Numbered from the stretch's first letter, positions 35,751-45,500 are shown. The stretch: DNA of 64,000 bases from JAHFOW01 sp046350595 (GCA_046350595.1 JAXMAC010000004.1:1-64000), one strand, 5' to 3'. Made by a program: numbers and translations. Notes: generated by a model not told the origin, from the letters alone.

Positions 35751-35835
35751 AAAATCGGCAACTCCTTCTCTGAATTAACGAGGCTACGTATCGGTTTGCT
35801 TGCGCTATAACCCGCAGGTTCTCCCGACTCTAGCA
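35751..35835 (-). repeat. Fragment of the intron-like relic
   Basis: AATCGGCAACTCC, then GAATTAACGAGGCTACGTAT and AACCCGCAGGTTCTCCCGAC match 34688-34765 in the same orientation. This is the third piece of the same multi-copy element. Confidence 0.6.
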
Positions 35836-35865
35836 GTAATTTTATAATGATGTACAATCGATACT

Positions 35866-36681
35866 ATGCATGTCAGTAATTTTATTATAAGCCATGAAGT
35901 TCCCCTGCGACTGGGGGGATTTTTTGGTATTTTGGGAATCATGTCCCTCTGGGAAATGATTGCCCCCAGAAGGGCGCTCACAATCTCGAAACCACTCCGA
36001 TGGATTAACAATATCGGTATTGTATTCCTCAACAGCTTCCTGCTACGCATTATCTTTCCATCGGCAGCAGTTGGTGTGGCGACCTTTGCACAAAAACACG
36101 GCTGGGGATTCTTTTACTACTTACAGGTATCGTATACATTCGCAGTTCTTTCATCTATTATCGCCATGGATTTTTTCATATACCTTCAGCACGTGATGTT
36201 TCACGCCGTGCCTGCCTTCTGGCGGGTGCATCGTATGCACCACGCAGATTTGGACTTTGATGTAACAACGGGGATTCGATTCCATCCTCTTGAAATTATA
36301 CTATCCATGCTCATAAAATTCGCTGTAATCGTTGTTATAGGACCGCCGGTAGTGAGTGTAATCGTATTTGAGGTAGTACTCAATGCCACGTCCATGTTTA
36401 ACCACGGCAATTTACATATCCCCCGCAATATCGATAAGGTAATGCGATGGTTCATGGTAACACCCGACATGCATCGGTTACACCACTCAGCGGACCCTAA
36501 CGAAACGAATACCAATTTTGGCTTCAATATGCCCTGGTGGGATCGATTGCTGGGAACATATAAAAATCAGCCACATCTGGGTCACGAGGGTATGATTATC
36601 GGCCTCCGGGAATTTCGCGATGTCAGGCAAAGCACAGTACTTCCGCGCATGCTGGCAATACCCTTTATTGGTAAAACATGA
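35866..36681 (+). CDS. Sterol desaturase/fatty acid hydroxylase family protein
   Basis: Membrane di-iron oxygenase family member of 271 residues. About four hydrophobic segments surround the eight-histidine metal site: HVMFH, HRMHHAD and, near the C-terminus, HRLHHSA, with an intervening FNHGNLH. The size is normal. These enzymes hydroxylate or desaturate lipids using oxygen, which is unusual to find in a strict anaerobe; other reactions or oxygen scavenging are possible. Next to it lie a glycosyltransferase, surE and squalene-hopene cyclase, hinting at lipid modification, but substrate is unknown. Confidence 0.88.
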   Translation: MHVSNFIISHEVPLRLGGFFGILGIMSLWEMIAPRRALTISKPLRWINNIGIVFLNSFLLRIIFPSAAVGVATFAQKHGWGFFYYLQVSYTFAVLSSIIAMDFFIYLQHVMFHAVPAFWRVHRMHHADLDFDVTTGIRFHPLEIILSMLIKFAVIVVIGPPVVSVIVFEVVLNATSMFNHGNLHIPRNIDKVMRWFMVTPDMHRLHHSADPNETNTNFGFNMPWWDRLLGTYKNQPHLGHEGMIIGLREFRDVRQSTVLPRMLAIPFIGKT

Positions 36682-36715
36682 GGAACCTGCGAAATCCCTG
36701 GTTTCTATTACGTCT

Positions 36716-37387
36716 ATGAAGATATCCGTAATCATCCCTACTCTCAATGAAGAACTCAATATCGAAAAGGCACTCCAGAGCGTACTAAAACAAGAGGGTG
36801 ATTACGAAATTTATGTGGTAGATGGGGGAAGTACGGATAATACGGTTGCTTTAGCCGAACGATATGCCCCGGTAATAAAGAGCAATCGGGGGCGAGCGAC
36901 ACAAATGAACGCAGGGGCGCGGCTTTGCAAGGGGGATATCTTACTCTTCTTGCATGCCGATACTTTCTTGCCTGATAATGCCTTTCGTGAGATAAGAAAA
37001 AGGATGAAGGACAATACCGTTGCGGGTGGATCATTTTATCTTGCATTTGATGGAGATAACTTTATATTAAAGGGTGTCTCATTTATCACCCGCTTTAATT
37101 TCAGACTCTTCCACTTTGGGGATCAGTGCATTTTTGTAAGACGGAATTTTTTTGAAAACCTCCGGGGATACAAGGACATACCCATTATGGAGGATTATGA
37201 ATTTTACAAGAGACTGAGCGGGCAAGGAAAGGTCATCCTTTTAAGAACGCCGGTAATTTCCTCTGCGCGAAGGTTTATCAATAAAGGAATACTTCGGCAA
37301 TTACTTATTAATAAATGTGTGGTTTTATCCTACTGGGTAGGTATAGATATTCACACCATTAAACGGTTTTATGACGATTTGAGGTGA
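36716..37387 (+). CDS. Family 2 glycosyltransferase (TIGR04283-like)
   Basis: Cytoplasmic GT-A fold transferase of 223 residues. It starts MKISVIIPTLNEELNIEKAL, then VDGGSTDNT (nucleotide binding), GRATQMNAGARLCKGDILLF with LHADT as the DxD-like site, and QCIFVRR further on. This is the pattern of the selenium/arsenosugar-associated glycosyltransferases. ATG 36716 is used, because the longer reading from 36620 overlaps the desaturase gene and precedes the conserved start. surE follows after 4 bases. Confidence 0.87.
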   Translation: MKISVIIPTLNEELNIEKALQSVLKQEGDYEIYVVDGGSTDNTVALAERYAPVIKSNRGRATQMNAGARLCKGDILLFLHADTFLPDNAFREIRKRMKDNTVAGGSFYLAFDGDNFILKGVSFITRFNFRLFHFGDQCIFVRRNFFENLRGYKDIPIMEDYEFYKRLSGQGKVILLRTPVISSARRFINKGILRQLLINKCVVLSYWVGIDIHTIKRFYDDLR

Positions 37388-37391
37388 AAAT

Positions 37392-38168
37392 ATGCGGATA
37401 TTGCTAACAAATGACGATGGTATTTATGCACCCGGGATTGCGGCATTAAAACATCAGATTCAGGATTTAGGGCAAATTACGGTCGTAGCGCCTGCTATAG
37501 AACAGAGCGGTGTGGGACATTCCATTACCTTCAGCCAGCCGCTCCGTATCCGGGAAGTACATTTAAACAACGAATTTATTGGCTACGGTATAAGCGGTTC
37601 ACCGGCGGACTGCGTAAAGCTGGCCATATATGAGATTATGGAAAAGGAACCTGACGTGGTTATTTCGGGACTCAATATGGGGGCAAATGTGGGTATCCAC
37701 ATCCTCTATTCAGGCACCGTCGCTGCCGCTGTTGAGGCGGCTATTATGGGATTTCCTTCAATTGCAATCTCCTTTGAAATTACCGAACATTATGCAGACG
37801 TCCACGATGCGGCAAAAGTGGCAAGAAACGTTATAGAACGTATCATTAAGCATAAGCTACCCAGAGGCTCTTTGCTGAATGTAAATATCCCTTCTCGTCC
37901 CGCCAAACAAATTAAAGGGATTGCAATAACCCGGCAATTTGCTCGTGATTTTAAAGAAACCTTTGACAAACGCACCGACCCGGGTGGAAAGGCATATTAC
38001 TGGCTGATGGGCACTGACAAATCGATCCATCATGAAGAAGGAACGGACCTGAGTGCTGTAAACGAAGGCTATATTTCCATCACCCCCCTCCGCTATGATT
38101 TAACCGACCATGCCTTGTATAAAAAAATTGAGGGGTGGGATTGGAAATATATAATTCCTGAAAAATGA
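37392..38168 (+). CDS. surE: 5'-nucleotidase SurE
   Basis: Metal-dependent survival nucleotidase acting on nucleoside monophosphates. The N-terminus MRILLTNDDGIYAPGIAAL carries the metal-binding Asp pair. GSPADCVKLAIYEI and SGLNMGANVGIHILYSGTVA complete the active site. The 258 residues match the family. It begins 4 bases after the glycosyltransferase stop, so it is in the same transcript. Confidence 0.96.
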   Translation: MRILLTNDDGIYAPGIAALKHQIQDLGQITVVAPAIEQSGVGHSITFSQPLRIREVHLNNEFIGYGISGSPADCVKLAIYEIMEKEPDVVISGLNMGANVGIHILYSGTVAAAVEAAIMGFPSIAISFEITEHYADVHDAAKVARNVIERIIKHKLPRGSLLNVNIPSRPAKQIKGIAITRQFARDFKETFDKRTDPGGKAYYWLMGTDKSIHHEEGTDLSAVNEGYISITPLRYDLTDHALYKKIEGWDWKYIIPEK

Positions 38169-38405
38169 CAAACAAGGTATATTAACCAAAGAGGACACGG
38201 AAAACGCGGAGAGAACAGGTAAACAGGGAAAATCAACAGCTATCATGCTATAAATCTCATTAAAAAGGCAAGTTTTACTTGAAATTGGACAGTAAATTTG
38301 TTAATTTGTTCACACAATATTTGTTTAACCTGATGATAATTCAGTACTTATTATCAGGATGGCAACGAATCGGTTTTCTTAAAACAATTGGGGATTGTTA
38401 ACGAA
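38169..38405. other. Intergenic region before squalene-hopene cyclase
   Basis: 237 bases with no gene. TACTTATTATCAGGATGG at about 38345 resembles a short piece of family B. Confidence 0.4.
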
Positions 38406-40454
38406 ATGAGAAATTTTCTTTTTAACTTTTTTGAGCGATTGGAAACCAGTATTTACCGGGTAAATGGAAACGGAAACGGAAAACACAAGGTTCCCGAACT
38501 ACCCAAACAGGATCTAAGGTTAGAGAGTGCGGCTGGGAGGACAGTTTATCATACTCCAGTATCGACAAAAACCCCATTAGACACGGCTATAAACAGGGCT
38601 CAGCACTCTTTACTCAGTAGTCAAAGTTCCGATGGGCATTGGGTTGGAATTTTAGAGGCAGATACGACCATAACTTCTGATTACATCATGTTGATGCATT
38701 TCCTGAGAAAGATAGACCACGAGAAACAAAGAAAGGCTGCACGATTAATCATTGACCATCAGCTTCCCGATGGCGGCTGGAATATTTTTTACGGCGGTCC
38801 GAGTGAAATTAGCGCTTCAGTAAAGGCGTACTTTGCCTTGAAGCTGGCTGGATATACCGCTGATGAGATCTTTATGCAGAGGGCCAGGAAGTGTATATTG
38901 GATATGGGTGGAATCATGAAGACTAATTGCTTTACCAAGATTTATCTGGCCATGTTTGGTCAGGTTGATTGGCAGGCAGTGCCCGCCGTCCCTGCGGAAA
39001 TGATCCTCTTCCCGCCGGGATTTTATTTCAGTATTTATGAGATGTCCTACTGGTCGAGGTGTATCGTTGTGCCGCTTTCCATTGCTATTGACAAAAAGCC
39101 ACATATCCCCGTGGGAGACGACTTGCTGAAAGAGCTTTATCCGGTACCCCGCGATAAGGTTGTTTATCGTATCAAAAGAGACCAGCCGGGATTAAGTTGG
39201 CGTAATTTCTTTATTGACGCCGATTGTATCTTCAGGCGTTACGAACAAAATACCATTAAATTTGTGAGAAGGATTGCGATAAAGAAGGCTGAAAAATGGA
39301 TGCTGGAACATATGGAAAAATCGGGTGGAATTGGCGCTATCTGGCCGTCAATTATTAATTCCATTTTTGCCATGAAATGCCTTGGCTATCCCGATGACCA
39401 TCCGGCAATGGTGAGTCAGCTTAAAGAGGTGGAATCTTTAGTCATCTATGAAAAAGACAGACTTTATCTGCAACCCTGTGTATCTCCCGTGTGGGATACG
39501 GCATGGGCGATCATTGCGCTCCATGATTCAGGGTTACCAGCTACCCATCCGGTCTTGCAAAGGGCTGCTCAGTGGCTCTTAAGCAAGGAGGTGCGTACGT
39601 ATGGTGACTGGGCATTAAAGTGTAAGGTGCAGGAACCAAGCGGGTGGTATTTCCAGTATGCAAATGAATTTTACCCTGACACGGACGACAGCGCCGCCGT
39701 ACTCATGGCGTTGCAGCGTGTAACGATGCCCGAAGGCACTCATAAGGAAAAGGCGATACTCCGCGGTTTGCGATGGATACAGGCCATGCAGTGTGATGAC
39801 GGTGGTTGGGGGGCGTTTGATAAAAACAACAATAAATCACTCTTAAACTATATTCCCTTTGCCGATTTTAACGCATTATTAGACCCCAGTACCAGTGATG
39901 TGACCGGAAGATGTCTGGATTTTATGGGGCGGATTGGATTTACTCACAATTATACCAATGTTCGTGCGGCTATAGAATATCTCAAAAAAGAGCAGGAAAA
40001 AGACGGTTCATGGTTTGGACGCTGGGGCGCAAACTACATTTACGGTACATGGTCAGCGCTTACCGGGCTTATTGCAGTTGGAGAGGACATGAACAAACCC
40101 TATATTAAAAAGGCCACCGGGTGGCTAAAAAGCGTCCAAAATTCTGACGGCGGATGGGGTGAGACGATAAAGTCCTATGATGACCCAACATTGAAGGCGA
40201 TTGGGAATAGTACGGCTTCCCAAACAGCATGGGCGCTCATGGGATTATTCCTTGCAGGCGAGGTAAAATCGAAGGCCGTCGAACTCGGCATTGAATTCCT
40301 CCTGAAAAGGCAAAAAGAGGACGGAAGCTGGGATGAAACCGAATGGACGGCAACGGGTTTTCCAAAGGTTTTCTATCTGAAATACCACATGTATTGCAAA
40401 TATTTCCCGTTAATGGCGATCAGCAGATATCGCAATCTTATCCAGAAATCATAG
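38406..40454 (+). CDS. shc: Squalene-hopene cyclase
   Basis: Cyclises squalene to hopene, the first step of hopanoid synthesis; membrane-associated alpha-barrel enzyme. DTDD at residues 425-428 (numbered from ATG 38406) is the catalytic acid motif. Several QW repeats are visible (DGHWVGILEADTTI, DGGWNIFYGG, DGGWGAFDKN, DGSWFGRWG, DGGWGETIKS, DGSWDE). With 682 residues it is slightly longer than typical (about 630-680) through an N-terminal extension. ATG 38406 is preferred to TTG 38388, though neither has a clear ribosome binding site. Hopanoids are known in anammox bacteria. A 32-base hairpin (40489-40520) follows the gene. Confidence 0.96.
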   Translation: MRNFLFNFFERLETSIYRVNGNGNGKHKVPELPKQDLRLESAAGRTVYHTPVSTKTPLDTAINRAQHSLLSSQSSDGHWVGILEADTTITSDYIMLMHFLRKIDHEKQRKAARLIIDHQLPDGGWNIFYGGPSEISASVKAYFALKLAGYTADEIFMQRARKCILDMGGIMKTNCFTKIYLAMFGQVDWQAVPAVPAEMILFPPGFYFSIYEMSYWSRCIVVPLSIAIDKKPHIPVGDDLLKELYPVPRDKVVYRIKRDQPGLSWRNFFIDADCIFRRYEQNTIKFVRRIAIKKAEKWMLEHMEKSGGIGAIWPSIINSIFAMKCLGYPDDHPAMVSQLKEVESLVIYEKDRLYLQPCVSPVWDTAWAIIALHDSGLPATHPVLQRAAQWLLSKEVRTYGDWALKCKVQEPSGWYFQYANEFYPDTDDSAAVLMALQRVTMPEGTHKEKAILRGLRWIQAMQCDDGGWGAFDKNNNKSLLNYIPFADFNALLDPSTSDVTGRCLDFMGRIGFTHNYTNVRAAIEYLKKEQEKDGSWFGRWGANYIYGTWSALTGLIAVGEDMNKPYIKKATGWLKSVQNSDGGWGETIKSYDDPTLKAIGNSTASQTAWALMGLFLAGEVKSKAVELGIEFLLKRQKEDGSWDETEWTATGFPKVFYLKYHMYCKYFPLMAISRYRNLIQKS

Positions 40455-40488
40455 TCGAAATAGTAGTAAGCAAACCTTGTATTTGCCA

Positions 40489-40520
40489 GAGCAGGGGCGT
40501 ATTGCAATGCGCCCCTGCTC
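40489..40520. terminator. Hairpin after squalene-hopene cyclase
   Basis: GAGCAGGGGCG and its complement CGCCCCTGCTC flank a 10-base loop. It could end the shc transcript, but lacks a U-run, and it has the look of the dispersed palindromes. A family B fragment (CTCTATAAAAACTTCTTTTT) follows at about 40530. Confidence 0.5.
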
Positions 40521-40617
40521 TGACATTACTCTATAAAAACTTCTTTTTTAGTAACACCATTTGCTTAACAGTTATCCGAATATCCTTTTGATGTTTCATT
40601 TAAGGGAGGATAATTCT

Positions 40618-42432
40618 ATGGTTACTTATCGAAAACTAAAGATATTCATTTTTACTGCAAAATCTAACAAAATCGTTATTATCTCATCCGTATGGTTTCT
40701 TCTCTCATTTGCCTTACTTTGTTATCCCTCCAACGCAGAAGAAAAGATCCTCCAATTCCACAGCGATATCACCGTCCATGAAGATTCCACCATGACCGTT
40801 TGTGAGACAATAAAGGTCGTGAGTGAAGGAAGAGAAATCAGACACGGCATCTACAGGGATTTTCCCACGAAATACAAGGGCGGCACGGTTGGTATGGAAT
40901 ATGTGGTAAGTTTTGATATAGCATCGGTAACACGCGATGGCGAACCTGAAGACTATTTTATTAAAGCCATGCCGAATGGCAAACGTATTTATATAGGGAA
41001 AAAAGAAGTTTTTATAAATCCAGGAGAGCATACTTACACAATACTCTATAAAACTGACCGGCAAATCGGCTTTTTTAACGATCACGATGAATTGTACTGG
41101 AACGTTACAGGGAATGGCTGGGTGTTCCCGATTGATGAGGTCTCTGCAACGGTTTACCTTCCTGCCGGTATTCCACGGGAAACAATTGTGAGGGATGGGT
41201 ATACGGGGTCTTATGGGGAACGTGGAACCCGGTACAAATCATGGTGTGATGATGTTGGCGACATTCATTTTGTCACCACGGTGTCCCTGAGAAGCCACGA
41301 GGGGCTTACTATCGTTACTTCCTGGCCCAAAGGCTTTATTAAACCACCAAACCTTTACATGAGATGGTGGTATTTTATATGTGATGCAAAGGTGTTGCTG
41401 ATCGCTGGTTTGGGCATACTCGTTCTGTTGGCGTATTATTTCTTTACATGGAGTCGGGTGGGAAGAGACCCCAAAAAAGGCGTTGTTATACCTATCTACA
41501 CGCCGCCTCTCGGTTTATCCCCTGCAGCTATCCGCTATATTTTAAAGATGGGGTATCATAACAAGGTCTTTGCTGCATCACTCATTAATTTAGCCGTGAA
41601 TGGTTACCTTACTATTAAAGAAAATTCCAAATATCTTCTGGAAAAAAAGCCAAGACCTGACCCGAACCAGAAACTTTCACAGGAAGAAGAATCTTTATAT
41701 ATCTATCTTCCGGAAACCCTGGAGCTGAAACAGGAAAACTACGCCATTATCAGTTCCCTGATTGAAACACTCAAGGATTCATTAAGAAAATCGCTCACAA
41801 AACGATATTTTGTGACCAATATGGTATATCTTGTCCCGGGGATGGGCATTTCACTCACTTTAATTATAGGTGAATTTTTAATGCTGATATCTGAACTTGT
41901 ATATGAAAAATCAGGCCCGCTTATTGTACTTGTTGCCACGTGTCCCTTACTTATAGGAATAAATGTGCTTTTCGGCTATCTTTTAAAAGCCCCGACATTA
42001 CCCGGTAGAAAGGTGATGGATCAGATTGAGGGTTTTAAGATGTATCTTTCCGCAGTGGAAGGTGACCGTCTGAACCGTATGAATCCACCAGATAAAATAC
42101 CGGAACTCTTTGAGAAATATTTGCCCTATGCACTGGCGTTGGACATAGAACAGCAATGGGCAGAACAGTTTACCGAAGTCTTCCAGAAGGCAGCAGGCGC
42201 GGGGACTGAGTATCCCCATGGAAGGTATTCACCGCGGTGGTACCATGGGTACTCCTGGAATTATTACTTCGCCCCCCGATTTACTACTTCTCTGGGAAAG
42301 TCATTTACCCACGCCATTTCATCATCATCACATCCCCCTGGCTCAAGTTCCGGCGGAGGCTGGTCTGGAGGAGGTGGTGGCGGTGGCCATTCAGGCGGTG
42401 GAGGTGGCGGGGGCGGAGGAGGAGGCTGGTAG
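40618..42432 (+). CDS. DUF2207 membrane protein with Gly-rich tail
   Basis: Exported membrane protein of 604 residues. The signal segment spans about residues 15-40 (ending YPSNAEEK). An extracytoplasmic DUF2207 domain follows (ILQFHSDITVHEDSTMTVCE, then GIYRDFPTKY and ELYWNVTGNGWVFPI). One membrane span lies at about 255-275 (VLLIAGLGILVLLAYYFF), then GRDPKKGVVIPIYTPPLGLS, two more spans around 410-460, and a terminal run of Gly with Ser/Trp/His. ATG 40618 is set by AAGGGAGGA 7 bases upstream. LemA follows, a frequent partner of DUF2207 proteins. Function is unknown. Confidence 0.88.
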   Translation: MVTYRKLKIFIFTAKSNKIVIISSVWFLLSFALLCYPSNAEEKILQFHSDITVHEDSTMTVCETIKVVSEGREIRHGIYRDFPTKYKGGTVGMEYVVSFDIASVTRDGEPEDYFIKAMPNGKRIYIGKKEVFINPGEHTYTILYKTDRQIGFFNDHDELYWNVTGNGWVFPIDEVSATVYLPAGIPRETIVRDGYTGSYGERGTRYKSWCDDVGDIHFVTTVSLRSHEGLTIVTSWPKGFIKPPNLYMRWWYFICDAKVLLIAGLGILVLLAYYFFTWSRVGRDPKKGVVIPIYTPPLGLSPAAIRYILKMGYHNKVFAASLINLAVNGYLTIKENSKYLLEKKPRPDPNQKLSQEEESLYIYLPETLELKQENYAIISSLIETLKDSLRKSLTKRYFVTNMVYLVPGMGISLTLIIGEFLMLISELVYEKSGPLIVLVATCPLLIGINVLFGYLLKAPTLPGRKVMDQIEGFKMYLSAVEGDRLNRMNPPDKIPELFEKYLPYALALDIEQQWAEQFTEVFQKAAGAGTEYPHGRYSPRWYHGYSWNYYFAPRFTTSLGKSFTHAISSSSHPPGSSSGGGWSGGGGGGGHSGGGGGGGGGGGW

Positions 42433-42453
42433 GCACATCTTGTTTTAATTGCA

Positions 42454-42563
42454 GAGGAATTTTCATTTTATTCATGCGGGTTACCTGTTTGTAGTGACGA
42501 CTTCAGTCGCTTTCTTGTTATGGACAATACGCAGGTATGACGACTGAAGTCGTCACTACAAAC
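42454..42563. repeat. Family A core and family D hairpin before lemA
   Basis: GAGGAATTTTCATTTTATTC at 42454 is family A. TTTGTAGTGACGACTTCAGT at 42489 and its complement ending at 42563 form the family D hairpin. Confidence 0.75.
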
Positions 42564-42593
42564 TTGAAAATTTTCAAAGGGGGTAAATTAACC

Positions 42594-43163
42594 ATGATAT
42601 TTTTGATCGTTGGAGGAGTACTTGTATTATTCGTCATTATCGTAATAAGTGTGTTCATTGGTTTTTATAATAAACTGGTAAAACTGAAGAATACCGTCAA
42701 GTCGGCGTGGTCAGATATTGATGTCCAATTGAAAAAGAGATACGACCTCGTGCCTCAACTTATTGAGACGGTAAAGGGGGCGTCAAATTATGAAAAATCT
42801 ACCCTTGAAAATGTCATTAAGGCACGGGCAGGCGCTATGGGGGCAACTTCCCTCCCTGACAAAGCAAAGGCGGAACATGCATTTGGAGAATCACTGAGAG
42901 GTCTTATTGCACTCGCTGAGGCGTATCCAGAACTCAAGGCAAATGCCAATTATACGCTCCTTCAGGGACAATTAAAGGATTTGGAAGACACTATTGAATG
43001 TGCACGGCGATATTACAATGCGGTAACCCGTGATTTTAATATCTGCATTGAATCATTTCCGTCAAACATCATTGCATCGTGGTTCAGGTTTGAACAAGGA
43101 ACGATGTTTGGCTTAGAATCTCCGGAGACAGAGAGAAGGCCGGTGAAAGTAGATTTTTCGTAA
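42594..43163 (+). CDS. lemA: LemA family membrane protein
   Basis: Protein of 189 residues: N-terminal membrane span (MIFLIVGGVLVLFVIIVISV), short periplasm-to-cytoplasm turn, then a helical bundle beginning NKLVKLKNTVKSAWSDIDVQ and LKKRYDLVPQLIETVKG, the LemA signature. YYNAVTRDFNICIESFPSNI near the end is also conserved. ATG 42594 is preferred, since the longer frame from 42537 starts within the repeat. The role of LemA is not established; it often accompanies DUF2207 or TPM-domain proteins, as here. Confidence 0.93.
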   Translation: MIFLIVGGVLVLFVIIVISVFIGFYNKLVKLKNTVKSAWSDIDVQLKKRYDLVPQLIETVKGASNYEKSTLENVIKARAGAMGATSLPDKAKAEHAFGESLRGLIALAEAYPELKANANYTLLQGQLKDLEDTIECARRYYNAVTRDFNICIESFPSNIIASWFRFEQGTMFGLESPETERRPVKVDFS

Positions 43164-43230
43164 GGGTTTACAAATATGGACATTTTGCATATAATTTAAA
43201 AAACATAAAAAATTTCACGCACCTTGAACC

Positions 43231-44211
43231 ATGAATAAGTATCTCATGCAAGCCCTTGACAGGCTCTATTGTATTTTCAATAATCCTAAAATCCGTGCTT
43301 CTCAAAAACACGACATCGGTGATTTTAGCCACCTGGTGAGAAAAGAGTACCTTGAAAATCCAGAATTGTTTTATAAAAAACCCGATAAAGTCCCGGATTT
43401 CTCACTCCACAGAGTTACTATGCTTGATGGCATTGAAGTTGTCGACGTTCATTTCCCCAGTCCTATCCAAACCGCACATGCAGAAAATAACACAGCCCAT
43501 GGAATTTTTTTTAAGGCGCACAGGGCATTAGCCTCAATAATCCTGCTCCACGGCTGGGGAAGAAATAATCTCTGGAAAGAAAGAGAGATTGCCACAACCA
43601 TAGCAAAAAACAATATCAACTGTTTCATCTTAAAACTTCCTTTTCATATGGAGAGGACACCGACAGGCGCCTGGAGCGGTGAATACTCCATTACCGGAGA
43701 CATACTGCGGACGGTTGAAGGAACGCGTCAACTGGTGATTGAAGTCATGATGGTCGCATCCTGGCTGAGGAAGTATGCAGAAAAGGTGGTGATATCGGGC
43801 ATCAGCCTGGGCGGGATGATGGCGCACCTGGCAATGGCGGTGGAACCTTTTGACGCCGGGATTACGATTTTAGCGGGCGGCAACAATGCCGGGATTATCT
43901 GGGATGGTATTGCGACGAAGAGGGTAAGAGATAATATTATAAAAGCTGGCTTTGCCCGGGAAGAGACAAGCCATATTTACCAGATCATCAATCCCACTGT
44001 CCTGGCAAGGCACAACAAGACAAAGAACTTGTTCATGATTAATGGTCTCTATGATGAGATAATGCCTCGCCGGTATACAATAGAACTGTGGGAAGCGCTC
44101 GGCAGGCCAAAGATAAAGTGGTATCCGTGTGCCCACATGAGCGTGGTATTCTTTCTGAAAAAGGTTGTAAAAGATATGATACAGTTTGTTCACGAAGAAT
44201 TGAAGAAGTAG
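43231..44211 (+). CDS. Alpha/beta hydrolase (ABHD18-like)
   Basis: Soluble hydrolase of 326 residues. SIILLHGWGRNNLWKEREIA gives the oxyanion-hole HG, and SGISLGGMMAHLAM gives the nucleophile elbow G-I-S-L-G. A late ASP/HIS pair is plausible at LYDEIMP and YPCAHMS. The overall pattern resembles the DUF2048/ABHD18 group. There is no signal peptide. Substrate unknown. Confidence 0.82.
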   Translation: MNKYLMQALDRLYCIFNNPKIRASQKHDIGDFSHLVRKEYLENPELFYKKPDKVPDFSLHRVTMLDGIEVVDVHFPSPIQTAHAENNTAHGIFFKAHRALASIILLHGWGRNNLWKEREIATTIAKNNINCFILKLPFHMERTPTGAWSGEYSITGDILRTVEGTRQLVIEVMMVASWLRKYAEKVVISGISLGGMMAHLAMAVEPFDAGITILAGGNNAGIIWDGIATKRVRDNIIKAGFAREETSHIYQIINPTVLARHNKTKNLFMINGLYDEIMPRRYTIELWEALGRPKIKWYPCAHMSVVFFLKKVVKDMIQFVHEELKK

Positions 44212-44237
44212 TCGCAGGTATTGAAAGGAAATCACAG

Positions 44238-44423
44238 ATGAAGGCGATGGTATTGAATAGGATATGTAATTTTGCAGAAAACAAGAATCCTCTTGAACGG
44301 GTAAATTTGCCAGAACCAACTCCGGGGGAAAATGAAATCCTTGAAAACAATTTTTTTCGTCATTTGAAATACACAAATGCCTTGTTTGTTGGGTTGCAAC
44401 TATGCTGCGCTATGCGCTCGTAA
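44238..44423 (+). pseudogene. Truncated zinc alcohol dehydrogenase
   Basis: MKAMVLNRICNFAENKNPLE, then RVNLPEPTPGENEIL, is the N-terminus of zinc-dependent alcohol dehydrogenases. At about 44343 homology stops before the expected ACGVCHTE zinc site and an unrelated 26-codon tail runs to a stop, overlapping the next gene. AAAGGA precedes the ATG. It is a remnant, not a functional enzyme. Confidence 0.65.
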
Positions 44424-45445
44424 TATTAAATGGTCTATGTATTTTGTTCGGAGGATGCGCTACTTCCATCAAGAAATTACCTGTGTATAAAGGAGTGCCA
44501 GATACATTTCATCCAAGCGAACAGGGACAAAAAGTTATTCACGTCCAATATCTTGGGGTTGGCGGATATTTGTTCCGTTACGGCAACAACGCCCTGATGA
44601 CCGCTCCCTCGATTACCAATCCGAGCCTGCTCAAAATAGCAACATTTACATGCTTAAAAGCAGATGAAGTGCTTATAGATCGTCTATTACCAGAGGTCGA
44701 AGATGTAGAAATAATATTGGTAGGACATTCCCATTATGATCACCTGCTGGATGTGCCTTACATAATGGAAAAACACGCGAAGAATTCTGTTGTCTATGGT
44801 TCTCAAACCATGGAACACATCCTGGCTGCAGCGGTGGATAAAACCCGTATTGTAAATATAGATAAATATGCTGCAAAGGGTAAGGTACCCGGACAATGGA
44901 TATATAACAAAGATCGGACCATACGCTTTATGGCTATCGAGTCTGAGCATGCGCCACATTTTGCGGGCATGAAGTTATTGCCAAAAGGACATTACGATAA
45001 GGATATCAAATATCTTCCTCGCACGGTATTTGGTTGGGTAGAAGGCCGGACTTACGCCTATCTTATTGACTTTCTCGATGAAACAGGAGATATTGAATTT
45101 CGCATACACTATCAGGATACGGCAAGCACACCCCCGATCGGTTTCCCCCCAGATTTACCAATCAATGAGCAGCAACGAGTAGATTTAGCAATCCTTTGTG
45201 TGGCATCCTTTAATCAAGTGAATAACTATCCCGAAGGGATTATCAAGAATATTCAGCCGAAAAATATCATTTTGGGTCATTGGGAAGACTTTTTTAGAAA
45301 TCAGAAAAGGCCCGTGAGGGCTTTGCGGACTACAAATGTGGGGGTATTTATCAAACGTTTAGAATCTGTTATGCCAACAGATACACAATGGTTCATGCCG
45401 CTGCCCTTTGCGCATATGCACTTTCCGCTTGAAAAAATTGAATAA
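44402..45445 (+). CDS. Metallo-beta-lactamase-fold lipoprotein
   Basis: Secreted lipoprotein of 347 residues, with a signal peptide ending in ILFGGC (Cys 19 lipidated). The metallo-hydrolase motif LVGHSHYDHLLDVPYIM follows; HSHYDH fits HXHXDH. ESEHAPH and LGHWEDFF supply later metal-site histidines. It is related to the UlaG/NAPE-PLD branch by the GGYLFRYGN and HYDHLLD context, but the substrate is unknown. No ribosome binding site is obvious. Its end precedes the mnmE-like start by 55 bases. Confidence 0.82.
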   Translation: MLRYALVILNGLCILFGGCATSIKKLPVYKGVPDTFHPSEQGQKVIHVQYLGVGGYLFRYGNNALMTAPSITNPSLLKIATFTCLKADEVLIDRLLPEVEDVEIILVGHSHYDHLLDVPYIMEKHAKNSVVYGSQTMEHILAAAVDKTRIVNIDKYAAKGKVPGQWIYNKDRTIRFMAIESEHAPHFAGMKLLPKGHYDKDIKYLPRTVFGWVEGRTYAYLIDFLDETGDIEFRIHYQDTASTPPIGFPPDLPINEQQRVDLAILCVASFNQVNNYPEGIIKNIQPKNIILGHWEDFFRNQKRPVRALRTTNVGVFIKRLESVMPTDTQWFMPLPFAHMHFPLEKIE

Positions 45446-45500
45446 ACATGTTTCAGTAGATGCAACATTATCCAAAAATATTTTACATTCCCAAATAGAA

